From: Halomonas gemina
Lineage (GTDB): Bacteria > Pseudomonadota > Gammaproteobacteria > Pseudomonadales > Halomonadaceae
Length of the DNA: 64,000 nucleotides
Direction of reading: 5' to 3'
Assembly: GCF_023554995.1 (NCBI RefSeq)
Contig: NZ_JAMJPK010000001.1
Span: 186,001 to 250,000, forward strand
Shown here: piece by piece, positions 36,801 to 44,204 of the stretch
How positions within the stretch are numbered: the first letter of the stretch is position 1
Layout: each line of letters opens with the position of its first letter
The notes under the pieces: model-generated
Seen by the model: only the letters and a program-made list of their open reading frames with translations
Databases searched by the model: none
Told to the model about the DNA's origin: nothing
Program-made: the position numbers and the translations under genes

Positions 36801-37746
36801 GGCGGGCCTCGCCGACCGCCTCGAGGATCCGCGCTACCGGCGCCTGGCCGACTTCGCCCGGGCCAGCTGCGAGTACTGGGCCGGGCGCATCTCCCAGGCC
36901 TATGACCATCTGGAGGAGATCGACCCGCTCAACGCCCCGATGATGATCGAGTGGCTACCGTTCTCCGACCACCCCCAGGTCGCGGCCGCCTGCTTCCAGG
37001 GCTGGACGCTCTGCCTGCGCGGCGACTACCAGCGTGCCGAGCGGCAGGTAGAGTCGGCCATCCGGCTCGCCGAGCGGATCGGTCACCCCGGGAGCCTGGC
37101 CATGGCGCTGATGTATGCCGCGGCCCTCTATCGCCAGCTGGGACACGTGCACCTGGCCACCATGCGCGCCGAGCGCGCCTTCGAGCTGACCGGCACCCCC
37201 GACCTGCACCTCTGGCAGGTGGCCTCGCGCAGCGTGCTGGGCTGGCAGCGGGCCCTGGCCGGCGACCGCGATGGCCTGGGCCAGATCGAGTCGGCCCAGG
37301 AGGAGCTGGCCGAGGTGACCGGGCGCGACCCCTACCAGCGCCCGGCCCTGTGGTACGTGGATGCCTGCCTGGCCCTGGGGGAGCTCTCCCGGGCCGAGGA
37401 CTACCTCGACCAGTGCCTGATGATCGCCCGCGAGCGCACCACCCTGTTCGTCCCCGAACTGGCCGTGCACCTGGCGCGCGTCCGACATCGCCTCGGGCAC
37501 TCCCGCGAGGAGGTCAAGAGCCTCGCCGAGCAGGCCCTGCGCCAGGCCCAGGAGGACGGCAACCTCCACCAGCAGCTCGCCGCCCTGGAGCTCTGGCTGA
37601 CCCTGATCGATCCCCGTGACGAGGTCTCCCGCGACGAATTCCGCACCCTGCTGGGCGAGGTGAGCCACAGCGATGCGCCGGTGCTGACGCGCTGGCGCAC
37701 CCTGCTCGACCGGCGCCTGCCCCATGCGGCGGACCTCTCCTCCTGA
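33832..37746 (+). CDS. Giant BTAD/cyclase-like/AAA signal-transduction ATPase
   Basis: It is 1304 residues with a modular plan. Residues about 15-100 are an OmpR-type winged helix (KVKALLVYLLLH, LAELLWPD, RTNLRHALHCLRQSLG). Residues about 110-245 are a bacterial transcriptional activation domain of helical repeats. Residues about 275-460 resemble a class III nucleotidyl cyclase fold but without the usual metal and purine residues. Residues about 470-800 are a STAND-type ATPase with GPSGLGKS (502-509) and LMIDDLQWLDE (D627, D628). The rest is TPR-like helices. No C-terminal LuxR helix-turn-helix is seen. The ATG at 33832 has AGGA nine bases upstream. Targets and ligand are unknown. Confidence 0.82.
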   Translation: MRDAADDVHDNDRDHLALFGHFSLSLGDDVLTQFSYDKVKALLVYLLLHDKPVSRATLAELLWPDQGLSSGRTNLRHALHCLRQSLGDEAERVLSVSRQTIAFRLPERWHFDMHRLQALLEGPADVATLEAVLACYRGDLAEELHLSSCAEYQRWLVQVRNEWRQRVIRFAESVLERQEPLPDGVLESLASRFSGYGPFHERLVRQLAEQGQLAAAHEQYNAYLQLLALSGQQPEPSFLQLARYWSDAQAEGAHLGPSGAFSRTLAMDSAPLREDEIEQRQLSVMAIRLRLKADLSARADARACLALQVELMRWLEQQCHHLGGFWLPGATGGLGLACFGTHGPAHQLAELVALYEHCRRVLPDESQRHWSGEGEPPRIELAAGLDSGRVVYLPERHLVDPLGQVTQGSLDLMSAAEGSELVISQDASQHMPPALDLQPRLSTRLVASDGRVRLRALVLGTNEGGREAPPPSLVGREGSLRTLRDALARAGIGLRQSVLVRGPSGLGKSALLVGFRQLEQSREAAICWQPTTRLSVQEPYGVARQLLRWHLGGRIEAEALSRLLTADDAVAPEADHRLLLEEALGVREPREMAVLAQSGEAVELVVGLIHRLIRELSSERTLVLMIDDLQWLDEPSFKVLAGLQARLPINTPFLLVASHHGREALPAKLHWDQQISLGRLDAMQSSRLLSQLARRYRIHLSPRLRGQIIERCDGVPLYLQEICRRVDMDRREGRSVQLDELPRGLLGLLASRIDQLDADREVAHVAAVLGRRFRLDFLAECSGWEMSRLGPALEQMRRLEIIEPAEGEEGEREYQFTHQLLQEAAYLSCPRDVRVSIHRQVVSLIEEHFPMWISRHPGDFATHLRRSGHYARGARYFELAAREALKVSANRTALKMADFGLASLRHVEGQAEREISLLTVRGQAAFALEGHGSPTAHESFVRARELLAEEEAGPDDAGDLEQAFLVQWGLWVGCSQRHAHADAFSLASRLAGLADRLEDPRYRRLADFARASCEYWAGRISQAYDHLEEIDPLNAPMMIEWLPFSDHPQVAAACFQGWTLCLRGDYQRAERQVESAIRLAERIGHPGSLAMALMYAAALYRQLGHVHLATMRAERAFELTGTPDLHLWQVASRSVLGWQRALAGDRDGLGQIESAQEELAEVTGRDPYQRPALWYVDACLALGELSRAEDYLDQCLMIARERTTLFVPELAVHLARVRHRLGHSREEVKSLAEQALRQAQEDGNLHQQLAALELWLTLIDPRDEVSRDEFRTLLGEVSHSDAPVLTRWRTLLDRRLPHAADLSS

Positions 37747-37817
37747 GTCCCCGGTAGCCGACCCGCAGTGAACTGCGGTGCGCCCAGGGGGCGCCGTTGC
37801 CGTCGGGAAGGCAGGGC

Positions 37818-38093
37818 TCAGGTGGCCAGTTCCAGGGCCTCGATGCGCCTGAGCGCCTCGTCGCGTCGCGTGCCGCACAGCTCAGGGTCGTAGTCGAAAC
37901 GCGCGCACACCATGGGGCGGCGCGGATCCCCGAACAGCCGGCAGAGGTTGGCGTCATCGAGCTGCACGCAGCGCACGCCCGCCGGCTTGCCGTCGGGCAT
38001 GCCGGGAATCGGCGAGCTGATCGAGGGCGCGATGCAGCAGGCGCCGCACCCCGGACGGCAGCCGCCGTCCGGGGGCGCGGGGGTATCCGTCAT
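37818..38093 (-). CDS. YkgJ family cysteine-cluster protein
   Basis: It is 91 residues with a dense cysteine set: C12, C16, C19 and C20 in GCRPGCGACC, then CVQL, CRLF, MVC and LCG. These fit the YkgJ/UPF0153 family, believed to bind a metal or Fe-S cluster. The start overlaps the stop codon of the QueD-like gene by four bases, so it is the last gene of the queC-queE-queD-like operon. A role in 7-deazaguanine synthesis is possible only by association. Confidence 0.85.
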   Translation of the reverse strand: MTDTPAPPDGGCRPGCGACCIAPSISSPIPGMPDGKPAGVRCVQLDDANLCRLFGDPRRPMVCARFDYDPELCGTRRDEALRRIEALELAT

Positions 38094-38935
38094 GGCCGGG
38101 CCTCGGCGATGGCACCCTTGTCGATGCCCTCATAGGCCTGGACCCGCGTGGCCTGGCCGCTCTCCCGGGCGATGGTCCCGGCCAGCCAGGCGGCGATGTG
38201 TTCCACCGTGGTTGGCGTCGGCAGCACCGCGCAGCGGCTGCGCGGAAGCCGGAGGAAGAAGTGGCCCTGCTCGGCGCGGTAGCGGCAGGCCAGCAGGTCG
38301 CGGAAGCCCGGCGTGTCGTCGGCGACGACGTCTGCCTCGTCCACCAGGTAGCGGTCGGCCAGCCAATCGGCCCAGTGCTGCTCGAGGGCCGGAACGCGCT
38401 GCCCCTGCTGCCAGACCTCCAGGCGCGAACGATGACCATGGGCGATGCGCTGACAGTTGCCGGCATGCTGCTTCAGGCCATGGCTGTAGGTGTAGGCGGC
38501 CCCCTCGATGGCCTCCTCGCGCAGCCTCAGGCGGATGTCGCTGACCCGCGGCGGCGGTCGGCGCATCAGCTCGGCGGCCAGGTGGTCGGCCAGTCGCTCC
38601 GGGGTGATCTCGCGCCAGGGCAGCAGGCTTAGTGCCTGGCGCGGGGCACGCACCTCCAGCGGATAGGGCCGCTCGCTGCGCACGCAGAGCCCTTCCCGGC
38701 AGTCGTGGAGCTCCACCCCCGGTGCCTGGATGGGCACCAGCAGGGTGTGGTCGAGGCCGCCATCGAGCCGCGACTTGATCCAGGGCTTCACCTCGCCGAA
38801 GTCGAACAGCATGCCGTCCTCGCCGAGCTCGCCGTCGAGCTCTACATCGACCTGCCAGCTGGCACCGACCAGGCCCCGCTGCGGGCACCAGAGCGAGACG
38901 TCGAGGTGGGTGAGGCGGTTGACGAAGAGCGTCAT
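38090..38935 (-). CDS. QueD-like protein with two 6-pyruvoyltetrahydropterin synthase modules
   Basis: Probable 6-carboxytetrahydropterin synthase of 7-deazaguanine (queuosine) synthesis. At 281 residues it is over twice the usual QueD length (about 120). Residues 1-100 form a first module with H10, DFGEVK (45-50) and LDH (61-63) but no HGH. Residues 145-281 form a second with H152, C161 in GNCQRIAHGH, HGH at 166-168 and E269 in AYEGIDKG. The zinc and catalytic residues thus sit mainly in the second module. The gene overlaps queE by one base upstream and ykgJ by four downstream. Whether one chain supplies a complete site is not known. Confidence 0.75.
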   Translation of the reverse strand: MTLFVNRLTHLDVSLWCPQRGLVGASWQVDVELDGELGEDGMLFDFGEVKPWIKSRLDGGLDHTLLVPIQAPGVELHDCREGLCVRSERPYPLEVRAPRQALSLLPWREITPERLADHLAAELMRRPPPRVSDIRLRLREEAIEGAAYTYSHGLKQHAGNCQRIAHGHRSRLEVWQQGQRVPALEQHWADWLADRYLVDEADVVADDTPGFRDLLACRYRAEQGHFFLRLPRSRCAVLPTPTTVEHIAAWLAGTIARESGQATRVQAYEGIDKGAIAEARP

Positions 38936-39603
38936 CAGTCGATCCCCGCGATCTTGTGGGTCTGCAGCGACAGCCGCCACCGGGGATGGGCCAGGCAGTA
39001 GGCCACGGTCTCGGCCAGGGTGTCGGCAATGGCGTCGGCCGAGCCTCCGGCTGGCCCGGTAGCCATCGGCTGCAGGTAGAAATGGTCGAAGTCGAGCCGG
39101 GTGAAGCGCTCGGGCGGCGCGTCGGCTTGCGGATGGACCAGCTTCAGCTCGTCGCCTCCGGTAATGGCCAGGCGATTCTCGCCCTTGGGGCTGACGCAGA
39201 GCCAGTCAATGCCGGCGGGGGCGGGCAGGGTGCCGTTGGTCTCCACGGCGACCTCGAAGCCGCGGGCGTGCATCTCGCGGATCACTCCTTCGTCGAGCTG
39301 CAGCAGTGGCTCGCCCCCGGTGAAGACCACATAGGGGGTGGCGGCTCTCCCATTCAGGCCGTCCTGGTCGGGCCAGAGCGCGGTCAGATGCTCGGCCAGC
39401 GCCTCGGCCCTGTCGAAGCGCCCGCCGTTCTGGCCATCGGTGCCGATGAAGTCGGTGTCGCAGAAGCGACAGGCCGCCGCAGCGCGGTCCTGCTCGCGGC
39501 CGGACCAGAGGTTGCAGCCCGAGAAGCGGCAGAAGACGCTGGCGCGCCCCGCCTGGCCACCCTCGCCCTGCAGGGTGTAGAAGGCCTCCTTGACGTGATA
39601 CAT
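38935..39603 (-). CDS. queE: 7-carboxy-7-deazaguanine synthase
   Basis: Radical SAM enzyme that rearranges 6-carboxytetrahydropterin to 7-carboxy-7-deazaguanine. It is 222 residues. The cluster cysteines have the expanded spacing of proteobacterial QueE: C30-x14-C45-x2-C48. FYTLQGEGGQAGR is at the N-terminus and VFTGGEPLLQ in the SAM-binding region. It overlaps queC and the QueD-like gene by one base each (TGATG), so translation is tightly coupled. Confidence 0.95.
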   Translation of the reverse strand: MYHVKEAFYTLQGEGGQAGRASVFCRFSGCNLWSGREQDRAAAACRFCDTDFIGTDGQNGGRFDRAEALAEHLTALWPDQDGLNGRAATPYVVFTGGEPLLQLDEGVIREMHARGFEVAVETNGTLPAPAGIDWLCVSPKGENRLAITGGDELKLVHPQADAPPERFTRLDFDHFYLQPMATGPAGGSADAIADTLAETVAYCLAHPRWRLSLQTHKIAGID

Positions 39604-40301
39604 CAGAGGCCCCCTTCGTCATAGGCAAGGGGGTCGACGGCGCCGTTGGCAGCGAAGGCGGCCAGGCGCTCGCGGCAGCTGCCGCACCCCCCGCAGGCGA
39701 GTTCTTCACCCCGATAACAGGTCCAGGTGTCGGCGTAGTCGAGCCCCATGGCCAGCCCCTCGGCGAGGATCCGCGCCTTGCTGGCGCGCAGGTAGGGCGC
39801 ATGGATCTCGACGGCCTGGAAGTTGGCGATGCCGGACACGGCGTTCATCGCCTCGACGAACTCGGGGCGGCAGTCGGGGTAGAGCACGTGGTCGCCGCCG
39901 TGGGCGCCATAGTCGACCCGTCCGGCGCCGATGTTCACCGCCTTGGCGATGGAAAGCGCAAGCAGGATCATGTTGCGATTCGGCACCACGGTGGCCGTGA
40001 GGTTGTCTTCCGCGTAGTCGCCCTCTGGCATCTCGCGGCTGGCGTCGGTCAGCGCGGAATTGTCGATCAGCCCGCGAATGGCGCGGATGTCCACCACCTG
40101 GTGGGGGACGCCGAGCGTGCGGCAGACGCGCGTGGCTACCTCGAGCTCGCGAGCGTGGCGCTGGCCGTAGTCGAAGGAGAGGGCGTGGACCTCGTTCCCC
40201 TCGCGCAGGGCGCGGTGCAGCAGGGTGTAGGAATCCATGCCGCCGGAGTAGATCACCACGGCGCCGGGGTTGGTCGCCGTGGGGGAATAAGAAAGGGTCA
40301 T
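39603..40301 (-). CDS. queC: 7-cyano-7-deazaguanine synthase
   Basis: ATP-dependent enzyme that turns 7-carboxy-7-deazaguanine into preQ0. It is 232 residues with the PP-loop motif YSGGMDS (18-24) and the C-terminal zinc site in [19 protein letters not shown]. It is the first gene of the operon. The start at 40301 matches the family, whereas the longer frame adds 24 unlikely residues. No preQ1 riboswitch was recognised in the upstream leader. queF and tgt are not in the window. Confidence 0.95.
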   Translation of the reverse strand: MTLSYSPTATNPGAVVIYSGGMDSYTLLHRALREGNEVHALSFDYGQRHARELEVATRVCRTLGVPHQVVDIRAIRGLIDNSALTDASREMPEGDYAEDNLTATVVPNRNMILLALSIAKAVNIGAGRVDYGAHGGDHVLYPDCRPEFVEAMNAVSGIANFQAVEIHAPYLRASKARILAEGLAMGLDYADTWTCYRGEELACGGCGSCRERLAAFAANGAVDPLAYDEGGL

Positions 40302-40451
40302 GAGTCGGCTCTGGTCGGAGAATTTGTCGGGCCGCTTGCGCGGCGTTCCGGGGTCCGGTCCGGAAGGGGGCATAGTCTACGTGAGCGGTGGGAGTGGAGA
40401 AAGCCTTCCCGTGGCGCAGCCGGAGCGGTCCTCGGCCCCTGGCCCTTGTCC

Positions 40452-40460
40452 TGCTATAAT
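40452..40460 (+). promoter_or_regulatory. Extended -10 promoter of trhP
   Basis: TGCTATAAT contains a perfect TATAAT (40455-40460) preceded by TGn. There is no good -35 element at the right distance. It lies 57 bases before the trhP start codon. Confidence 0.6.
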
Positions 40461-40517
40461 CTCGCCCCCTTCACACCATGCGCCATCGCGCGCCATCGTC
40501 CTGACAACGGTGACTCC

Positions 40518-41954
40518 ATGAAAGCCCCCGAACTGCTCTCCCCCGCGGGAACGTTCAAGAACATGCGCTACGCCTTCGCCTACGGCGCGGACGCGGTCTA
40601 TGCCGGCCAGCCGCGCTACTCGCTGCGCGTGCGCAACAACGACTTCAAGATCGACAACCTTCACCGCGGCATCGCCTACGCCCACGAGCGCGGCAAGCAG
40701 TTCTACGTGGCCTCGAACATCGCGCCGCACAACAGCAAGCTGAAGACCTACCTGCGCGACATGGAGCCGGTGATCGAGGCCGGCCCGGATGCGCTGATCA
40801 TGTCCGACCCGGGCCTGATCATGATGATTCGCGAGCGCTGGCCGGAGCAGGTGATCCACCTGTCGGTGCAGTCCAACGTGGTCAATTGGGCGGCGGCCCG
40901 GTTCTGGCAGCAGCAGGGCATCAGCCGCATCATCCTGTCGCGCGAGCTGTCGCTCGCCGAGATCGCCGAAATCCGCGCCCAGTGCCCGGCGCTGGAGATC
41001 GAGACCTTCGTGCACGGCGCGCTGTGCATCGCCTACTCCGGGCGCTGTCTGCTCTCCGGCTACTTCAACCACCGCGACCCCAACCAGGGCACCTGTACCA
41101 ACGCCTGTCGCTGGAAGTACAACACCGTGGCCGCCGCCCACGACGAGACCGGCGACCTGGTGCCGGCCAACTCGGCGGCCGCCCATGCCGGCAGCGGCAT
41201 CTGGACGCCGGGCCAGGGCGGCGCGCAGGGTGGCCTGATCGCCTCCGGTGGCGGCAGCGCCTCGGTGGTCGAGCCGATGGAGAGCACCGCCATCGCCGGC
41301 GGGGTGGAGGGCCAGGATGAACTCTCGGCGCTGATCGAGGACCGCACCCGCCCGGGCGAGATGATGCCGGTGTTCGAGGACGAGCACGGCACCTACATCA
41401 TGAACTCCAAGGACTTGCGCGCCGTGCAGCATGTGCCGCGCCTCACCGAGATGGGCGTCACCTCGCTGAAGATCGAGGGGCGCACCAAGTCCCACTACTA
41501 TGTGGCACGCACCGCCCAGGTCTATCGTCGGGCCATCGACGACGCCGTGGCCGGGCGCCCCTTCGACATGCGCCTGATGGATGAGCTCGATAACCTGGCC
41601 AACCGTGGCTATACGGAGGGCTTCTACCGCCGCCACGTCCACGACGAGTACCAGAACTACGAGCAGGGCAACTCGGTGGGTGTGCACCAGCAGTTCGTCG
41701 GCGAGGTGATCGGCTACGACCCGGACCGCGGCGTGCTCGAGGTCGACGTCAAGAACCGCTTCGAGGTGAAGGACTCCATGGAGCTGATGCTGCCCGGCGG
41801 CAACCGCCGCTTCGTGCTCGAGCATATCGAGAACCGCCGCGGGGAATCCGTGGGTGCCGCCCCGGGCTCGGGCCATGTGGTGCGTATTCCGGTGCCCGGG
41901 GAGGCGATCGCCCCGGAGCGGATCGAGTTCGCGCTGCTGATGCGCGATCTCTGA
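40518..41954 (+). CDS. trhP: tRNA hydroxylation protein P (YegQ, U32 peptidase family)
   Basis: Prephenate-dependent hydroxylation of uridine 34 in tRNA (ho5U) in E. coli. It is 478 residues against about 453 in E. coli. The start and core are strongly conserved (ELLSPAGTFKNMRYAFAYGADAVYAG; in short, LLSPAGT and AFAYGADAVYAGQPRYSLR). The family cysteines are C170, C177, C193 and C197. Between about 205 and 278 there is a Gly/Ala/Ser-rich segment (WTPGQGGAQGGLIASGGGSA) roughly 30 residues longer than in E. coli. Conservation resumes at EDEHGTYIMNSKDLRA. Confidence 0.94.
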   Translation: MKAPELLSPAGTFKNMRYAFAYGADAVYAGQPRYSLRVRNNDFKIDNLHRGIAYAHERGKQFYVASNIAPHNSKLKTYLRDMEPVIEAGPDALIMSDPGLIMMIRERWPEQVIHLSVQSNVVNWAAARFWQQQGISRIILSRELSLAEIAEIRAQCPALEIETFVHGALCIAYSGRCLLSGYFNHRDPNQGTCTNACRWKYNTVAAAHDETGDLVPANSAAAHAGSGIWTPGQGGAQGGLIASGGGSASVVEPMESTAIAGGVEGQDELSALIEDRTRPGEMMPVFEDEHGTYIMNSKDLRAVQHVPRLTEMGVTSLKIEGRTKSHYYVARTAQVYRRAIDDAVAGRPFDMRLMDELDNLANRGYTEGFYRRHVHDEYQNYEQGNSVGVHQQFVGEVIGYDPDRGVLEVDVKNRFEVKDSMELMLPGGNRRFVLEHIENRRGESVGAAPGSGHVVRIPVPGEAIAPERIEFALLMRDL

Positions 41955-42028
41955 GCCGGGCGGCGGCTGGACATCCACGGCCACCGGCGACATGGTAGGC
42001 ATCGATTGTTCGTCGAACAGGGAGCGGC

Positions 42029-42439
42029 ATGGCCACCATCGAACACAGCGCGATTCTCAAGGCATCCCCCGAGCGGGTCTTTGCCCTGCTCGAGCGGGTC
42101 GAGGACTTTGCCGACTACTCCGACCTGATCCAGGCCATCGAGCCGCTGGGGGAGGACCGCTATCGCTGGCATGTCCATGCGGTGGGCATGGACTGGACCT
42201 TCGACGTGGCGATCACCGAGGCGCGAGCTCCGGAGGTGCTGGCCTGGGAATCGCTGGACGGGGTGCACAATCGGGGCTGCTATCGCCTCACGCCCGTGGC
42301 GGGGGGCACCGAGGTGGCCCTGACCCTGACCTACGCCATTCGCAATCGCCTGCTGGAGAAGGCCGTCAACCGCGCGGCGCGGCCGCTGGTCGGCAAGGTC
42401 AGCCGGCAGATCCTGGAGCGGGTCGAGGCGCGGCTATGA
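42029..42439 (+). CDS. SRPBCC/START-like lipid-binding fold protein
   Basis: It is 136 residues of the polyketide cyclase/RatA-like superfamily, with the typical start IEHSAILKASPERVFALLERVEDFADYS (in short, SPERVFALLERVEDF) and a C-terminal long helix. These proteins form a hydrophobic pocket; some act in ubiquinone handling. No catalytic residue can be assigned. It lies 74 bases after trhP on the same strand. Confidence 0.75.
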   Translation: MATIEHSAILKASPERVFALLERVEDFADYSDLIQAIEPLGEDRYRWHVHAVGMDWTFDVAITEARAPEVLAWESLDGVHNRGCYRLTPVAGGTEVALTLTYAIRNRLLEKAVNRAARPLVGKVSRQILERVEARL

Positions 42440-42547
42440 ATCCAGCGGCAGTGATCGATAAAATCAATTAGCGGCCTATCTTACTGCCGCCCGGCGGCAG
42501 CGCTATGCTGGGGTAAACAGGCCGTGGGCCTGTGCGAGGATCTCCCC

Positions 42548-42703
42548 ATGATCAATGGACTGCTCTGGTGTCTTGCCGTCCTGGCGGGACAGCTCTGGCT
42601 GCTGCACCTGGTGGATCGACGCGTGGCGTCCATGTCACGCCTGCCGCCGGAAGATCTCACTCCCCCCGATGATCCCCTGGGCGGGGCCTCCCCGCCTGCC
42701 TGA
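42548..42703 (+). CDS. 51-residue single-pass membrane protein
   Basis: A short open frame from the ATG at 42548 has GAGGA about six bases upstream. The first 22 residues form one hydrophobic helix (MINGLLWCLAVLAGQLWLLH). It is followed by VDRRVASMSRLPPEDLTPPDD and a Pro/Gly tail. The positively charged residues after the helix would place the C-terminus in the cytosol. It ends 14 bases from the convergent DUF2789 gene. I do not recognise a family. Confidence 0.5.
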   Translation: MINGLLWCLAVLAGQLWLLHLVDRRVASMSRLPPEDLTPPDDPLGGASPPA

Positions 42704-42717
42704 CGGTCACCGCCGAC

Positions 42718-42954
42718 TCAGCCCTTGCGCAGCGAGGTGTTGAGATGGTCGACCACCTCGGCCCAGTCGGCGTCTTCCTCCAGGGCCTCGCGCAGGAACT
42801 CCGCCTGGCCTTCGTTCCAGCAGGGTGCATCGGGCAGGGCGACGTCTTCGGGAATGGGGGCATGGCGATCGATGAAGCGCTTGATGGCCGCCGGATCAGA
42901 GGCGAGGCCGAGCTGCTCGAAGAGTTCGGTGAAGGGGTGGTCGGGGTGTTCCAT
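42718..42954 (-). CDS. DUF2789 family protein
   Basis: It is 78 residues, acidic and helical, with HPFTELFEQLGL at the N-terminus and DAPCWNEGQAEFLREAL, which fit DUF2789. The start at 42954 has AGGAG eight bases upstream. The function of the family is unknown. Confidence 0.75.
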   Translation of the reverse strand: MEHPDHPFTELFEQLGLASDPAAIKRFIDRHAPIPEDVALPDAPCWNEGQAEFLREALEEDADWAEVVDHLNTSLRKG

Positions 42955-43045
42955 GGCGTGACTCCTGCTGTCCTGTCGGGATACCCCCACCTTAGCGACT
43001 TCCGGGGTGTCGTGCTTGACGCCCGTCAACGCTGCCGTCGACGCC

Positions 43046-44098
43046 TCATCGCTCGCCGACGAGGGGGGTGAGAAATCGCCGTCGCCGTTCGCTTTCCGGG
43101 AGCGGCAGGGCCAGCAGGTGGACCAGCTTGGTGAAGGTGGCCTCCGGGGTCATGTCATCCGCCGAGAGCACCCCCGCATCGGCCAGGCCCTGTCCCGCGG
43201 CGTAGCCGCCGAAGGCCACCGGGCCATGGGGACACTGGCTGAGGGCCGCCAGCAGCTTGCCCTCGCCGCTCGCCCGGGCAAGCGCACCGGCCAGCGCCGG
43301 GTCGTCGGGCAGGTTGCCGCCGCCCCATACCTCCAGCATGGCGCCCTTGACCCGGTCGTCGCACAACCAGGCCTCCAGTTGCCAGGCCTGGATGCCCGGC
43401 CAGAGGGCCAGGCGAACGACACCCCCTTCAGTGATCGCCGAATAGTCGGCCAGCTCGAAGCGCGGGGCGCCACGCTGGTGATCCGCCAGGCCGCGCCCCG
43501 GGTAGAGCACGACCTCGTCGTCGACTCGCTCGCCGAGCAGCGGCTGGTTGGGGCTGGTGAAGGCGTCGGCCTCCCGTGTGCACCACTTGCGGGTACGGCA
43601 GCCTCTCAGCAGGCGCCCGGCGAAGCAGATCGCCACCTCCTGCAGGCGCGGGGTGACCGCGAAGCGCAGGGCGTCCTCGACGTTGGCCGCGGCATCGCTG
43701 TCCTCGGCCTCCAGGGGGTGCATGGCCCCGGTGAGGATCACCGGGCGATCCAGCCCCGCCAGCTGGAAGGCCAGGCTCGAGGCCGTCCAGGCCAGGGTGT
43801 CGGTGCCGTGGAGGATGACGATGCCGGCATGCTGCCGGCAGTGCCGCGCCACCAGGGCGGCGAGCCGCTGCCAGTCCTCGGCGGTGGCACCGCTGGAATC
43901 GATGGGGCGGTCGGTCTCGAGCACCTCGAAGGCCGGCAGGCTCGCCTGGCGGCCCGGGGGCAGGGTGGCCAGGGCGCGCCGCAGGCGCTCCTCGATGTGG
44001 CCGCCCGGGGCCAGGCCGCGGTCGGTCTCGACCATGCCCAGGGTGCCGCCGGTGTAGATCACCAGCACGGGGGAGTCTGCGGAAACCGGGTCGGGCAT
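43046..44098 (-). CDS. ansA: Asparaginase (type I-like, cytosolic)
   Basis: Hydrolyses asparagine to aspartate and ammonia. It is 350 residues. The first active-site threonine lies in YTGGTLGMV (15-23) and the second motif is ILHGTDTLAWTASSLAF (HGTDTLAW). There is no signal peptide, so it is probably cytosolic. The start at 44098 was chosen because the 30 codons upstream are not family-like. Confidence 0.9.
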   Translation of the reverse strand: MPDPVSADSPVLVIYTGGTLGMVETDRGLAPGGHIEERLRRALATLPPGRQASLPAFEVLETDRPIDSSGATAEDWQRLAALVARHCRQHAGIVILHGTDTLAWTASSLAFQLAGLDRPVILTGAMHPLEAEDSDAAANVEDALRFAVTPRLQEVAICFAGRLLRGCRTRKWCTREADAFTSPNQPLLGERVDDEVVLYPGRGLADHQRGAPRFELADYSAITEGGVVRLALWPGIQAWQLEAWLCDDRVKGAMLEVWGGGNLPDDPALAGALARASGEGKLLAALSQCPHGPVAFGGYAAGQGLADAGVLSADDMTPEATFTKLVHLLALPLPESERRRRFLTPLVGER

Positions 44099-44204
44099 GG
44101 GGGCTCCTGTCGAAGGGGAGGGGCATCTAGATATGAGCGCAGACCGAGACAAGAGGTGCGTCCGGCCTAGCCGTCGGGCGTCCCTCAACCTGCTTGCTGC
44201 GAGT

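Noticed and set aside
40302..40451. A preQ1 riboswitch upstream of queC
   Set aside because: I looked for the short pyrimidine-rich pseudoknot pattern on the minus strand and saw none. The leader is short and GC-rich.
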